Positions 25,483 to 35,494 of a stretch of DNA of 64,000 bases are shown here, piece after piece. The DNA lies in contig CAMCVI010000011.1 in assembly GCA_945881885.1 (NCBI GenBank), positions 1 to 64,000 on the forward strand. Direction: 5' to 3'. The first letter of the stretch is position 1. The number at the start of each line of letters is the position of its first letter. The notes below the pieces were generated by a model, which was not told the DNA's origin, searched no databases, and was given only the letters and a program-made list of their open reading frames with translations. The translations under genes were made by a program, and so were the position numbers. This DNA comes from Chryseobacterium gleum (lineage in GTDB: Bacteria; Bacteroidota; Bacteroidia; Flavobacteriales; Flavobacteriaceae).

Positions 25483-26214
25483 ATGCCAGTAAAAATTAGA
25501 TTACAAAGACATGGTAAAAAGGGGAAACCTTTTTTCTGGATCGTAGCGGCAGATGCCCGCTCAAAAAGAGATGGTAAATACCTAGAAAAAATAGGTACAT
25601 ACAATCCAAACACTAACCCTGCAACTATTGATTTAAACATTGATAGTGCTGTTCAATGGTTACACAATGGTGCGCAACCAACTGACACAGCTAAAGCAAT
25701 TTTATCTTATAAAGGTGCTTTGTTGAAACATCATTTAGATGGTGGCGTTAGAAAAGGTGCTTTAACACAAGAACAAGCAGATGCTAAATTAGCAACTTGG
25801 TTAGATGCTAAATCTGGAAAAGTTGATGCTAAAAAAGATGGTTTAAGCAAAGCGCAAGCAGATGCTAAAGCTAAAGCTTTTAAAGCAGAACAAGTAGCAA
25901 ATGAAAAACGTATAGCTGCTATTGCTGATGCTGTAAAAGCTGAAGAAGTAGTTGAAGTTGCTGCTGAAGAAGTAGTTGAAGTTGAAGCTATTGCTGAAGT
26001 AACTGAAGAAGTTGCTGTAGAAGAAGTAGTTGAAGTTGAAGCTGCTGCTGAAGTAACTGAAGAAGTTGCTACAGAAGAAGTAGTTGAAGTTGAGGCTGTT
26101 GCTGAAGTAACTGAAGAAGTTGCTACAGAAGAAGTAGTTGAAGTTGAAGCTGTTGCTGAAGTAACTGAAGAAGCTCCTGCAGCTGAAGAAAACAACGAAG
26201 AAAAAGAAGCTTAA
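25483..26214 (+). CDS. rpsP: 30S ribosomal protein S16 with long acidic C-terminal extension
   Basis: The protein has 243 residues. The first ~80 are ordinary S16 (MPVKIRLQRHGKKGKPFFWIV, LEKIGTYNPNT), which packs against 16S rRNA. Classical S16 is about 80-90 residues; Bacteroidota often carry an extension. Here it includes an Ala/Lys-rich helix (about 95-150) and then four 18-residue repeats of Glu/Val/Ala type (about 162-233) ending APAAEENNEEKEA. The extension is strongly acidic and probably solvent-exposed. It starts the operon rpsP-rimM-trmN6. Confidence 0.96.
   Translation: MPVKIRLQRHGKKGKPFFWIVAADARSKRDGKYLEKIGTYNPNTNPATIDLNIDSAVQWLHNGAQPTDTAKAILSYKGALLKHHLDGGVRKGALTQEQADAKLATWLDAKSGKVDAKKDGLSKAQADAKAKAFKAEQVANEKRIAAIADAVKAEEVVEVAAEEVVEVEAIAEVTEEVAVEEVVEVEAAAEVTEEVATEEVVEVEAVAEVTEEVATEEVVEVEAVAEVTEEAPAAEENNEEKEA
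25966..26181 (+). repeat. Four 54-bp tandem repeats in the rpsP tail
   Basis: Units at 25966-26019, 26020-26073, 26074-26127 and 26128-26181 each encode EEVVEVEAxAEVTEEVAx (18 residues). They are nearly identical, so copy number may change by slippage. Confidence 0.92.
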
Positions 26215-26228
26215 TATATACTGCGATA

Positions 26229-26756
26229 ATGCGTAAAGATGAATGTTTCTATTTAGGCAAAATCGCTAAAAAATTTAGTTTCAAAGGGGAATTACTTATC
26301 TTTTTAGATACAGACGAACCTGAACTTTATCAAAATTTGGAATCAGTTTTTATTGAATATAATAAAAATCTGGTTCCATTTTTTATTGATAAATCATCTA
26401 TCCACAGAGATAAATTTCTTAGAGTTAAATTTGAAGATGTTGATACGGAATTAGAAGCCGAAAACATGAAAAATTTAGAAGTGTATTTGCCTCTAACGAT
26501 GTTACCAAAACTAGAAGGTACCAAATTTTATTTTCACGAAATTATAGGTTTTAAAGTTACAGACCAACGTTTAGGCGATATTGGGACTGTTCATGCCATT
26601 TTGGATAATGCAGCGCAACCTATTTTTGAAATTTTCAAAGGACAAAAACAAATTTTAGTTCCCATGATTGACTCTTTTATTATTGAAGTCAATAGAAAAG
26701 AAAAAGAATTGGTTTTAAACACACCAATTGGTTTAGTGGATTTGTATTTGGAGTAG
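26229..26756 (+). CDS. rimM: Ribosome maturation factor RimM
   Basis: The 175-residue 16S rRNA processing protein has a RimM N-terminal domain with YLGKIAKKFSFKGELLIFLDTD and a PRC-barrel C-terminal half (FHEIIGFKV, ILVPMIDSFI). It binds S19 and assists maturation of the 30S head. It lies 14 bases after rpsP in the standard order. Confidence 0.96.
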   Translation: MRKDECFYLGKIAKKFSFKGELLIFLDTDEPELYQNLESVFIEYNKNLVPFFIDKSSIHRDKFLRVKFEDVDTELEAENMKNLEVYLPLTMLPKLEGTKFYFHEIIGFKVTDQRLGDIGTVHAILDNAAQPIFEIFKGQKQILVPMIDSFIIEVNRKEKELVLNTPIGLVDLYLE

Positions 26757-26803
26757 TCAATTTCAATATTCAAAATTCGTTACTCAACATTCATAATTAA
26801 TTT

Positions 26804-27520
26804 ATGACTTTTTCATTCAAACAATTTTCAGTTCAACAAGAAAAATCTGCCATGAAAGTGGGAACAGATGGTGTTTTATTGGGTGCTTGGACACCTTTAA
26901 TCAACAACCCTTACAACATACTTGATATTGGAGCTGGAACGGGAATAATATCCCTTATGTTATCCCAAAGAAGTTTCTCAGAACAAATAGACGCCATTGA
27001 AATTGAAGAAAATGCCTATGAAGAATGTGTAGATAATTTTGAAAATTCGCCTTGGGCAGACCGCTTGTATTGCTACCATGCTGGTTTAGATGAATTTGTA
27101 GCAGAAATCCAAGAAATCGAAGAAAAATACGACATCATTGTTTCCAATCCGCCCTTTTATTCAGAAGATTATAAGTCAGACAACGCATCTCGCGATTTGG
27201 CTCGTTTTAAAGACGCATTACCTTTTGATGAGTTAATTGAAGCTGCTTATTTATTATTGTCAGAAAACGGAATATTTTCTGTAATTATTCCCTTTTCGGC
27301 AGAAGAAAATTTTATCGCTTTAGCGAAACAATCATTATTATTTCCGTTAAAAATTACTCGTGTAAAAGGGACGCCAACTTCAGAAATTAAAAGAAGTTTA
27401 TTGGCATTTACTCGTATAGAACAAGCACCAGTTATTGATGAGTTAGTCATAGAAACGGCACGTCATCAATACACTCCAGAATACATTGAACTTACCAAAG
27501 ATTTTTATTTGAAAATGTAA
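26804..27520 (+). CDS. trmN6: tRNA1(Val) (adenine(37)-N6)-methyltransferase
   Basis: The 238-residue class I SAM-dependent methyltransferase has the SAM motif ILDIGAGTGIISLML (about 44-58), IDAIEIEENAYEEC and the catalytic NPPF-type motif IIVSNPPFYSEDYKS. The latter marks methylation of an exocyclic amine. It fits TrmN6 (YfiC), which modifies A37 of tRNA1-Val. It is placed 47 bases after rimM. Confidence 0.88.
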   Translation: MTFSFKQFSVQQEKSAMKVGTDGVLLGAWTPLINNPYNILDIGAGTGIISLMLSQRSFSEQIDAIEIEENAYEECVDNFENSPWADRLYCYHAGLDEFVAEIQEIEEKYDIIVSNPPFYSEDYKSDNASRDLARFKDALPFDELIEAAYLLLSENGIFSVIIPFSAEENFIALAKQSLLFPLKITRVKGTPTSEIKRSLLAFTRIEQAPVIDELVIETARHQYTPEYIELTKDFYLKM

Positions 27521-27620
27521 GTTTTAACTTTTGTTTTTTAATAAATCTAACAAATCAATTTACTTTTGTTAAAAAATAATTACTTTTGTCATTCAAATCG
27601 ATTTATAAAAATATTTACAT

Positions 27621-28799
27621 ATGAAACCAGATTTATTTCAATCACCTGATTATTATTTGATAGACGATTTATTATCAGAAGAGCACAAATTAGTTCGTGA
27701 TGCCGCAAGAGCATGGGTTAAAAAAGAGGTTTCTCCAATTATTGAAGACTATGCCCAACGTGCTGAATTTCCAAAACAAATTGTAAAAGGATTGGGAGAA
27801 ATTGGTGGTTTTGGGCCATACATTCCAGTGGAATATGGTGGCGCAGGATTAGATCAAATTTCTTACGGATTAATCATGCAAGAAATTGAAAGAGGTGATT
27901 CTGGTGTGCGTTCAACATCTTCTGTACAATCTTCATTGGTAATGTTCCCAATTTGGAAATACGGAAATGAAGCACAACGTATGAAATATTTACCAAAATT
28001 AGCAACTGGGGAAATGATTGGTTGTTTCGGTTTAACAGAACCAAATTACGGATCAGATCCAGGAAGTATGATTACTAACTACAAAGATATGGGCGATCAT
28101 TATCTTTTAAATGGTGCTAAAATGTGGATTTCAAATTCGCCTTTTGCAGATATTGCAATAGTTTGGGCGAAAAATGAAGAAGGAAGAATTCATGGTTTAA
28201 TTGTAGAAAGAGGCATGGAAGGTTTCTCTACTCCAGAAACACATAATAAATGGTCGTTACGTGCATCAGCTACGGGCGAACTAATTTTTGATAACGTAAA
28301 AGTGCCAAAAGAAAATTTATTACCAAACAAATCTGGACTAGGCGCACCATTAGGTTGTTTAGATTCAGCTCGTTATGGAATTGCTTGGGGTGCCATTGGC
28401 GCCGCTATGGATTGTTATGATACAGCTTTGCGTTATTCTAAAGAACGTATTCAGTTTGACAAACCAATTGGCGCAACACAATTGCAACAAAAGAAATTAG
28501 CAGAAATGATTACTGAAATCACAAAAGCGCAATTATTAACTTGGAGATTGGGTGTTTTAAAAAATGAAGGAAGAGCTACAACAGCTCAAATTTCTATGGC
28601 CAAAAGAAATAATGTAGACATGGCTTTAACTATTGCTCGTAATGCACGTCAAATGTTAGGTGGAATGGGAATTACTGGCGAATATTCAATCATGCGTCAT
28701 ATGATGAATTTAGAGTCGGTTGTTACTTACGAAGGCACGCATGACATTCATTTATTAATAACAGGAATGGACGTTACTGGTTTTCCTGCTTTCAAATAA
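27621..28799 (+). CDS. Acyl-CoA dehydrogenase, glutaryl-CoA dehydrogenase type
   Basis: The 392-residue flavoprotein has the signature LTEPNYGSDPGSM (FAD/substrate loop), WISNSPFADI, and a catalytic Glu at about 371 in VVTYEGTHDIHLLI, as in glutaryl-CoA dehydrogenases. These oxidise and decarboxylate glutaryl-CoA to crotonyl-CoA in Lys/Trp breakdown. Two TACTTTTG boxes (27561 and 27581) upstream are candidate -7 elements. Other short-chain acyl-CoA substrates cannot be excluded. Confidence 0.9.
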   Translation: MKPDLFQSPDYYLIDDLLSEEHKLVRDAARAWVKKEVSPIIEDYAQRAEFPKQIVKGLGEIGGFGPYIPVEYGGAGLDQISYGLIMQEIERGDSGVRSTSSVQSSLVMFPIWKYGNEAQRMKYLPKLATGEMIGCFGLTEPNYGSDPGSMITNYKDMGDHYLLNGAKMWISNSPFADIAIVWAKNEEGRIHGLIVERGMEGFSTPETHNKWSLRASATGELIFDNVKVPKENLLPNKSGLGAPLGCLDSARYGIAWGAIGAAMDCYDTALRYSKERIQFDKPIGATQLQQKKLAEMITEITKAQLLTWRLGVLKNEGRATTAQISMAKRNNVDMALTIARNARQMLGGMGITGEYSIMRHMMNLESVVTYEGTHDIHLLITGMDVTGFPAFK

Positions 28800-28831
28800 T
28801 TATTGATTAAACAATAAATAAAATTGATATA

Positions 28832-28859
28832 AAATGCTTCTCTATTTGGAGAAGCATTT
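28832..28859 (+). terminator. Hairpin terminator after the acyl-CoA dehydrogenase gene
   Basis: AAATGCTTCTC / GAGAAGCATTT is an 11-bp perfect stem with a 6-nt loop. The following T run is interrupted (CTACTTTTG), so efficiency is uncertain; the TACTTTTG just after it may be the promoter of the next gene. Confidence 0.6.
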
Positions 28860-28897
28860 CTACTTTTGTACAAATTTAGAAATATAAAAACATCGCG

Positions 28898-29674
28898 ATG
28901 AACACGAATACGATAAGAACCAAAATTGAACCATTAAGACAAGAATTGTTAAATCATTCTTTATACTCAAAAATTCAAACAATTGACGATTTACACATTT
29001 TTTTAACGCATCATGTTTATGCGGTTTGGGATTTTATGTCGCTGTTAAAAGGATTACAAATTCATTTAACTTCTGTTTCTATTCCTTGGACGGCTTCACC
29101 AAATCCGGAGTTGCGTTATTTGATTAATGAAATTGTTGTTGCAGAAGAATCTGATTTGGCGTTAGATGGTTCGCGTCAAAGTCATTTTGAAATGTATTTA
29201 GACGCCATGAAAGAATGCGGCGCCAGTTCTCAACCCGTTTTAGATTTTTTAGAACAAGTGGCCAGCACAAAAAATGTTTTTGTTGCGATAAAAAACGCTA
29301 ATTTACCTGAAGAAGTTAAAGACTTTTTACACTTTTCATTCACAATAATTGAAACAGGACAACCACATAAAATAGCATCGGCATTTACATTTGGTCGTGA
29401 AGATTTAATTCCGAATATGTTTACTGAAATAGTTAAAAGTTTTCAAAAAAACTTCCCAGAAACAAATGTGTCTAAATTAATTTATTACTTTGAAAGACAC
29501 ATTGAACTAGATGCAGATGAACACGGGCCAATGGCTATGAAAATGATTGATTACTTATGCGGCGATGATATTAAAAAATGGCAAGATGTAGAACAAGTTG
29601 CTCAAGAATCACTTCAAAAACGAATAGGTTTGTGGAATGCTATTGAGCATTTACTTGTTCAAGAATTGGTATAA
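28898..29674 (+). CDS. DUF3050 family protein (heme-oxygenase-like fold)
   Basis: The 258-residue all-helical protein matches the DUF3050 pattern: a His-rich start (LHIFLTHHVYAVWDFMSLLKGLQ), SIPWTASPNPELRYLINEI, and a C-terminal YYFERHIELDADEHGPMAM. Conserved Glu/His residues suggest a di-metal site like other heme-oxygenase-like proteins; that is an inference. No function is established that I can name. It is a single-gene unit bounded by two hairpins. Confidence 0.85.
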   Translation: MNTNTIRTKIEPLRQELLNHSLYSKIQTIDDLHIFLTHHVYAVWDFMSLLKGLQIHLTSVSIPWTASPNPELRYLINEIVVAEESDLALDGSRQSHFEMYLDAMKECGASSQPVLDFLEQVASTKNVFVAIKNANLPEEVKDFLHFSFTIIETGQPHKIASAFTFGREDLIPNMFTEIVKSFQKNFPETNVSKLIYYFERHIELDADEHGPMAMKMIDYLCGDDIKKWQDVEQVAQESLQKRIGLWNAIEHLLVQELV

Positions 29675-29680
29675 ATTATA

Positions 29681-29723
29681 CAGAATAAAAAAAGGTGTCA
29701 ATTAGACACCTTTTTTTATTCTG
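29681..29723. terminator. Bidirectional terminator between DUF3050 and the amylase gene
   Basis: A perfect 19-bp stem CAGAATAAAAAAAGGTGTC and its complement enclose the loop AATTA; T runs occur on both strands, so it can serve both convergent genes. Confidence 0.95.
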
Positions 29724-29733
29724 AATTTTTTTC

Positions 29734-32625
29734 TTATTCTTTTATCAATTTCTTACTTACAGCCATCGCATCAGAATTGGTGATTTTTACAATATAAATC
29801 CCTTTAGCTAAGTTAGAAATATTTATTTCTTTGTTGGCTACACAATTGTTTTCTGTTTGAATTAATTGGCCTGTAAGTGAATAAATTTCTACTTTTTTAG
29901 CAGCTATAGAAATTTGAAAAGCATTTGTGCTAGGATTTGGATACAGTTCCACTTTAGAAATTGCTTCAAAACTATCATTAGATAAAACAGATGAAAGTTG
30001 ATTTCCAAAAATTCTAAATTCCCCAGGAGCTAATGTAATTTGCATATTTGTTGCGGTTACATTTGTTGTGGTAGTATTCATTAAATTATACCATGTTCCT
30101 GTGTATGGGAAATCGGCAACAATATTTTGGTTACTTGTGTACAAATTTGCTAAAATGACCACATTTTTTAATTGTGTGGTTGGCAAGGCATTATCATAAA
30201 TATAAATCCTTTGTTTTAAATTATCAGAACCATCTGGAGCAATTGCATAATCTCCACTAAATACAGCTTCTCCTTTTTTAAGTTTAGTAAATTTAGCATA
30301 ATTGGAATAAATCGTACTTCTCGGACTTGTTGTCAACCAGTTTTCCACCCATTGTGGTTGAGGTTTTGTAGCTAATTTACAATCTCCAGGAATGGCATCA
30401 TTTTGACTATTTACAGTTCCATCTGAACAAGTAAAAATAGAATCATCCATACCTAAATCTTGAAAATGCCAAATCATTTTTGGCCCAGGAATTAGCATAC
30501 TTATTGCACCTAAAGCGGACATTCTGTTTATCGCATTGGGTTCATTATTAAAAACTGGACTTGTACCAGAATTGTTTCCGAATGTTTTTGCTTCATACAT
30601 TAATCGGTCTTTATCATGACTTTCAGGGTAACCTATTAAGCGCTTTCCATTAAAACCTCTGCTAACGTGCCCCATTCTAGAAATGTTACCACTAGTATTC
30701 GAATATCCCATGGCCAGTTCTTTGTATTGAGAAAACATTTCGCCCCACATCATAATTCCTTTACCTTCAGACAATCTGTAGTTTGCCCATTGTTGTTCTT
30801 CAAAATCAGATCCTAAATGTTCAAAAATTACATAATGATTTGGATCTAAAGACCAAGAATAATCTGCATATAACTTTAATACTTCTACACGATCTGCTTG
30901 ATATCCGTTGGTACATGTTTCATTATTACTTGTACAATTTTGAGTAAACCCTTTGGTTAAATCCCATCGAAAACCATCAATTTTAAATTCTGTTATCCAA
31001 TGTTTTAAAGTTTTATTTACGTATTCACGCGTAAAATTACTAGTATGATTAAAATCTTCACCCACGCTATAGCTGTGAAGTGCAACGGTATTAAAATAGG
31101 GGTTATCTGTATTTGGCGGCCCCCAACCATCTTGAACGCCAGAATTAGTATCATTCATCCACATCCTTATTAAAGGATTTCTTCCGAAAGCGTGATTGAA
31201 TGCAATATCTAAAATTACAGCAATTCCGTTTTGATGACATAAATCAACAAACTCTTTGAATTTATTTTCTGTGCCATAAAATTTATCTAAAGCCATATGA
31301 TAGGCCGTGTTATACCCCCAACTTTCATTACCTTCAAATTCCATTACGGGCATTAATTCGATAGCATTTATCCCTAAATTTTTGAAATAATCAAATTTAT
31401 CTATTAAGTCCTGATAATTACTATCAGAATCAAAATCTCTTACAAGGACTTCATAAATAACTAATTTATCTTTATTTGGTTTTGTAAAATTTGTAACTTG
31501 CCAACTGTATGGCGTTTGACCGGTTTGAAGCACAGTTACTTCTCTTTCTTGTCCTACCGGATAAGCAGGCATGTTTGGATAGGTTGTTGCTGGTATCCAT
31601 TGATCGTCGTATGGTGATAATACCAAGGTGGAACAAGGATCTGCAGTTTTTACTAAATTCGGGGAATTGGTTGTTGGTGTTTGGTCTACCACCCAATATT
31701 GATACGTATATATTTGACCTGGTGTAAGTCCGGTTAATTCTAACCAAAATTTAGTACCAGTTGTGTTTTTTTTCATTAGGAAAGCAGCATTAGGCAGCCA
31801 ATTGTTAAAGCTTCCCGCCACATATATAAAATCTTTTCCTGGTGCTTCTAAAACTAATGTGGCTTTAGTAGCATCTGTACTGTTGTAATTTATACCAATT
31901 TCCAGTCCAGTTGGTAAAAGTGCAGAAGTTACAGTAGAAGGTGCTACAATTACTGCAAACGATTTTGCCATTGTAACTGTCCCTTGTGAAACTTCTAAAG
32001 TAAAATTTGTATTAGTTGTAATATTTGATGCGGTATAGCTATAGTTTGTTGCTACAGCATTGCTGGTATTTATTGGTGTTCCATTTGCTTTTAAAACATA
32101 ATTTGCAGCTCCGTTGGTGTGATTGGCCGAAATAAATATACTTCCACCAGTATTTAATATTGTATTTGAACTTAATGGCGTTGCTAAGTTAAAATTAAAA
32201 GCACCCACTTCAGAGGTAATGTCTTGTGATTTTTTATCACCCGTTCCGTCTTTTGCTTTTACTAGAAAGCCAATTTTACCAATTCCTGTGTATCGGTTAT
32301 AAAATGCGTTTGGCGTAAGCGTATAGGTGTAGGTATCATTCCCAGAGTTATAAACTAATTTGTTTGTTTCGTTAGAATTTGTCCAGATTCCATTTGTTGG
32401 ACAATCTAAAATATTACTATCATTATTGTCAAACGACCATGCCCATAAATATAAATTATTTCCAGTTGCCCAGCTAGATTCATTTATTGAATTTCCATTT
32501 ATTGTAATAGTAATGGATTGATTGTCTTCAAAGGTTGAAGGATTTATCGAATATGTTACGGTTTGCACTTGAGTAAAAGCGAAAGAAGCAAAAAGTAGTA
32601 CAATTATAAGTGTGACTTTTTTCAT
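29734..32625 (-). CDS. Secreted GH13 alpha-amylase family enzyme with T9SS type A sorting domain
   Basis: The protein has 963 residues with a signal peptide. Beta-sandwich/CBM48-like modules occupy the N-terminal third (for example VAGSFNNWLPNAAFLMKK). The GH13 barrel contains ILDIAFNHAFGRNP, the nucleophile region DGFRWDLTKGF (about 553), the acid/base region FEHLGSDFE (about 606) and YPESHDKDRLM (about 668). The last ~75 residues (VELYPNPSTNAFQIS...KGIYIVKITN) are a T9SS type A signal. It probably cleaves starch or glycogen at the surface, replacing the SusG role, and is encoded downstream of susE in the same direction. Confidence 0.94.
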   Translation of the reverse strand: MKKVTLIIVLLFASFAFTQVQTVTYSINPSTFEDNQSITITINGNSINESSWATGNNLYLWAWSFDNNDSNILDCPTNGIWTNSNETNKLVYNSGNDTYTYTLTPNAFYNRYTGIGKIGFLVKAKDGTGDKKSQDITSEVGAFNFNLATPLSSNTILNTGGSIFISANHTNGAANYVLKANGTPINTSNAVATNYSYTASNITTNTNFTLEVSQGTVTMAKSFAVIVAPSTVTSALLPTGLEIGINYNSTDATKATLVLEAPGKDFIYVAGSFNNWLPNAAFLMKKNTTGTKFWLELTGLTPGQIYTYQYWVVDQTPTTNSPNLVKTADPCSTLVLSPYDDQWIPATTYPNMPAYPVGQEREVTVLQTGQTPYSWQVTNFTKPNKDKLVIYEVLVRDFDSDSNYQDLIDKFDYFKNLGINAIELMPVMEFEGNESWGYNTAYHMALDKFYGTENKFKEFVDLCHQNGIAVILDIAFNHAFGRNPLIRMWMNDTNSGVQDGWGPPNTDNPYFNTVALHSYSVGEDFNHTSNFTREYVNKTLKHWITEFKIDGFRWDLTKGFTQNCTSNNETCTNGYQADRVEVLKLYADYSWSLDPNHYVIFEHLGSDFEEQQWANYRLSEGKGIMMWGEMFSQYKELAMGYSNTSGNISRMGHVSRGFNGKRLIGYPESHDKDRLMYEAKTFGNNSGTSPVFNNEPNAINRMSALGAISMLIPGPKMIWHFQDLGMDDSIFTCSDGTVNSQNDAIPGDCKLATKPQPQWVENWLTTSPRSTIYSNYAKFTKLKKGEAVFSGDYAIAPDGSDNLKQRIYIYDNALPTTQLKNVVILANLYTSNQNIVADFPYTGTWYNLMNTTTTNVTATNMQITLAPGEFRIFGNQLSSVLSNDSFEAISKVELYPNPSTNAFQISIAAKKVEIYSLTGQLIQTENNCVANKEINISNLAKGIYIVKITNSDAMAVSKKLIKE

Positions 32626-32740
32626 TTGTAATTTTTCATTTGTACGATTAAAAAACTTTTATTTACTAGTATTCGATTTTTTATATTAAAAATGAGCTAT
32701 ATGAATTTCACATAGCTCATTTTCTTTAATTTAATTAAAA

Positions 32741-33871
32741 TTAATCTACAGAAATAACTTTCGTAGTAGTGTTAATTTTAAATAATCTTACTCCAGTAGG
32801 ACCAGTATATCTAAAATTACTATCGCCATCAGCTGCATTAATTAATTCAGAGTCAATTGTGTAACCATTAGAAACATAATAAGGGAAGTTTCTATTAGTT
32901 GAACCCCAACTATCACCACCATCATTAGCTTCCCATACTCTAAAAGAGTCATTATTAGTTAATCTTACTGGCACTTCATATGTGTTATTAGACACAACTG
33001 GTAATTCAGTTTCATTATTTCCAGTCCAAGACCAACCACCTGGAGTGGCAGCACCAACTAACCAGAATGAACTCGGTTCAATACCTGTAGTAACTGTACT
33101 TTTAGCCACACCGATAGTTTTAGTATTTTCGTCAATTTTTACACGGTAAGTACCAGGTGTTCCCATAAATTTGAAGTTACTATCACCGTCATTAGCGTTA
33201 ATTAATACACTTACAATTTTGTATCCTAAGTTACTGTAATATGGATAATTTCTTCCTGAACCCCAGTTACCACTTTGTGTAAAGAAACGGAAAGCATCGT
33301 TTATTAACCCTACTCTCATAGTCAATACATTATTATCGCAAATTAAATTCGCAGGAGTATTCCAATTCCATCCTGCAGATGGTATTCCAGCTCCTACAGC
33401 AAATTGACCTAAACAACCAAAAGCAGTTACATTATATGTAATTACATTAGAGTATAATGGTAATTGTCCTGCTACTGTAGCTTTAATTCTAAAATCTAAA
33501 GGAGTAGAAACAAATGGTACAGCACCAGCAGTTAATGCAGGAACGTTTAATTGACCAGCTGTAATAGTTGCATTTCTATTTGAAGTAGTTGATAAATCTT
33601 GTGCATTAGTAAAATCAGAACCATTAGGCGCTAATTGTACGGTATACGTTATACTTGAAGGTGTAGAATATTGAGCAGAATCCCAAGTTAATGTAATGGC
33701 TGGATTTGTTAAAGCGGTGGCACTTAAAATGGCACCTTCACCAGTTGTTGGTGTAATGATTCGAAATGATGGCGCTGCTGGTTCAATGTAAGTTAAGTTA
33801 CTTTCTTCTTCACAAGAAGACAAACCAGCAAATAAAGCGACTGTTAAAATTGATTTAAAAATATTTTTCAT
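32741..33871 (-). CDS. susE: SusE-like surface starch-binding lipoprotein
   Basis: The 376-residue lipoprotein has a lipobox GLSSCEEES (Cys at about 20). An N-terminal SusE domain with fibronectin-like strands (about 30-150) is followed by two similar modules (about 155-265 and 268-376). Both contain NYPYYSNLGY / NFPYYVSNGY and INANDGDSNF / INAADGDSNF, as in SusE/SusF carbohydrate-binding domains. It helps hold maltooligosaccharides on the cell surface. It lies 19 bases after susD in the same direction. Confidence 0.9.
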   Translation of the reverse strand: MKNIFKSILTVALFAGLSSCEEESNLTYIEPAAPSFRIITPTTGEGAILSATALTNPAITLTWDSAQYSTPSSITYTVQLAPNGSDFTNAQDLSTTSNRNATITAGQLNVPALTAGAVPFVSTPLDFRIKATVAGQLPLYSNVITYNVTAFGCLGQFAVGAGIPSAGWNWNTPANLICDNNVLTMRVGLINDAFRFFTQSGNWGSGRNYPYYSNLGYKIVSVLINANDGDSNFKFMGTPGTYRVKIDENTKTIGVAKSTVTTGIEPSSFWLVGAATPGGWSWTGNNETELPVVSNNTYEVPVRLTNNDSFRVWEANDGGDSWGSTNRNFPYYVSNGYTIDSELINAADGDSNFRYTGPTGVRLFKINTTTKVISVD

Positions 33872-33890
33872 AATTGTTAAATTTTAATGA

Positions 33891-35483
33891 TTAATAACCT
33901 GTATTTTGTGTTAAATTAGGATTTGCTGCTAAACTATTTGAAGGAATAGGAAACACTTTGAAGTGACTGGAAATTGCTACTCCACTTGAACTATTTCCTT
34001 TCCAAGCCCAGTTGTAACTTCCGCCAACATATTTGTTAAAGCGAATTAAATCTTGTCTTCTGTGTCCTTCCCAATGTAATTCTCTTGAGCGCTCATCTAA
34101 AATAAAATCTAAAGTCAAGTCTGTTTGACTAATATTATTTGATGTATTGTTGTTTGCTCTTTCTCTTAAGTTGTTTACATAAGTAACGGCTTGTGACATC
34201 GTAGCATTAGCTGCCCCTCTCTTTGCACATTCCGCATACATTAAATATACATCGCCCAATCTGAATAATGGGAAATCTGTATCAACAAAAGTTTGATTTG
34301 CACCCGCTACACCCGTAGATGTTTTGTTTGAAAATTTTCCTAAAACATATCCTTGACCTTGAAGTGCAATATTTGAAATTTCAATTGGTCTAGATCCTGA
34401 GATAATCGTTTTTCTTTCATCAGAAGAAAAACTTGCAGCTGAGAATTTCTCAACAAATTGTTTTCTTAAACGAAGTGCGCCTCCCCAGCCACCAACACCA
34501 AATGTTGATCCGTTATTTTCAACTGAACCAACCTGGCCATTCAAAATAACTGTAGTAGGGCCATAATTTTGTGTTACTAAACCGTCAGACTGTAAAGTAA
34601 AAATCATCTCAGTTGAAGTATGATTATCTGCAGTAAAGTTATGTAAGTAATTTGCTTCTAAAGTATAACCTCCGCCAATTACGTTATTACACATAGTTAC
34701 ACATTGGTCGTATTTGTTTTGACCCACATACACTTCAGCATTTAAATACATTTTAGCTAAAACCATCCATGCGAATGCTTTATCAACTCTACCGTACTCA
34801 TTAGTTCTTGGTGCTTTTAATGTTTGAGCAACCGCTAACATTTCACTTTCAATATAGGTAAACAATTGTTGTCTATTATATTCAGGTCCTGCAACCCCTA
34901 CAGCCTCATTTTCAGTATTAAATGGTGCTTTACCATATAAATCCATCAAATTATAATAAGCATAAGCTCTTAAAGCTCTTGCTTCTTCTCTGTATAAAGA
35001 AATATCAGCTAATAAAGCTGCATCTGTTACACCTCTTGCGCTCAACTTTGCAGCACTGGTTTGTCTTAAATACTCATTACAAAATGCTACTTGAGCCATA
35101 GTTCTAGAGTACATACCTAATATAATTACATTACTAGACGTCCAAGTGTTTCTTTGTAATTCGGCCAATCCTGGGTCATTTTCATAACTCCAGATTACTT
35201 CGTCTGTAGTTAAGTTTTGTAAATTCCATAAACAACGTCCAAATTGACTTGTTCCAGCATCTAAACCTTCTATATTAGACGATCCGGCTCCATTTAAACC
35301 GGTTAACGATAAGTTCGCATAAACGCCTCCTAATCCTGTTTTGTAAGAACCTGGAGAGTTAAAATACGCTTCTGTTAAAAATATGTCATCGTCTTCTGGA
35401 ATTACGTTTAAATCATCTGTACAAGATGTTAATAATGCAAAAGAACCAATGACAACCAATAAATTAAATTTTATCTTTTTCAT
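33891..35483 (-). CDS. susD: SusD/RagB-family glycan-binding lipoprotein
   Basis: The 530-residue lipoprotein has a lipobox LLTSCTDD (Cys at about 21). The helical TPR-like SusD core includes YREEARALRAYAYYNLMDLYGKAP and the C-terminal region DERSRELHWEGHRRQDLIRF, both diagnostic of the family. SusD caps the SusC channel and binds the oligosaccharide. It lies 11 bases after susC. Substrate assignment to alpha-glucans rests on the neighbouring GH13, GH65 and GH97 genes. Confidence 0.96.
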   Translation of the reverse strand: MKKIKFNLLVVIGSFALLTSCTDDLNVIPEDDDIFLTEAYFNSPGSYKTGLGGVYANLSLTGLNGAGSSNIEGLDAGTSQFGRCLWNLQNLTTDEVIWSYENDPGLAELQRNTWTSSNVIILGMYSRTMAQVAFCNEYLRQTSAAKLSARGVTDAALLADISLYREEARALRAYAYYNLMDLYGKAPFNTENEAVGVAGPEYNRQQLFTYIESEMLAVAQTLKAPRTNEYGRVDKAFAWMVLAKMYLNAEVYVGQNKYDQCVTMCNNVIGGGYTLEANYLHNFTADNHTSTEMIFTLQSDGLVTQNYGPTTVILNGQVGSVENNGSTFGVGGWGGALRLRKQFVEKFSAASFSSDERKTIISGSRPIEISNIALQGQGYVLGKFSNKTSTGVAGANQTFVDTDFPLFRLGDVYLMYAECAKRGAANATMSQAVTYVNNLRERANNNTSNNISQTDLTLDFILDERSRELHWEGHRRQDLIRFNKYVGGSYNWAWKGNSSSGVAISSHFKVFPIPSNSLAANPNLTQNTGY

Positions 35484-35494
35484 AATTCAATTAT

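Noticed and set aside
25731..26195. 154-residue minus-strand Ser/Thr/Ala-rich frame opposite the rpsP tail
   Set aside because: It mirrors the tandem repeats of the S16 tail and has no independent signal.
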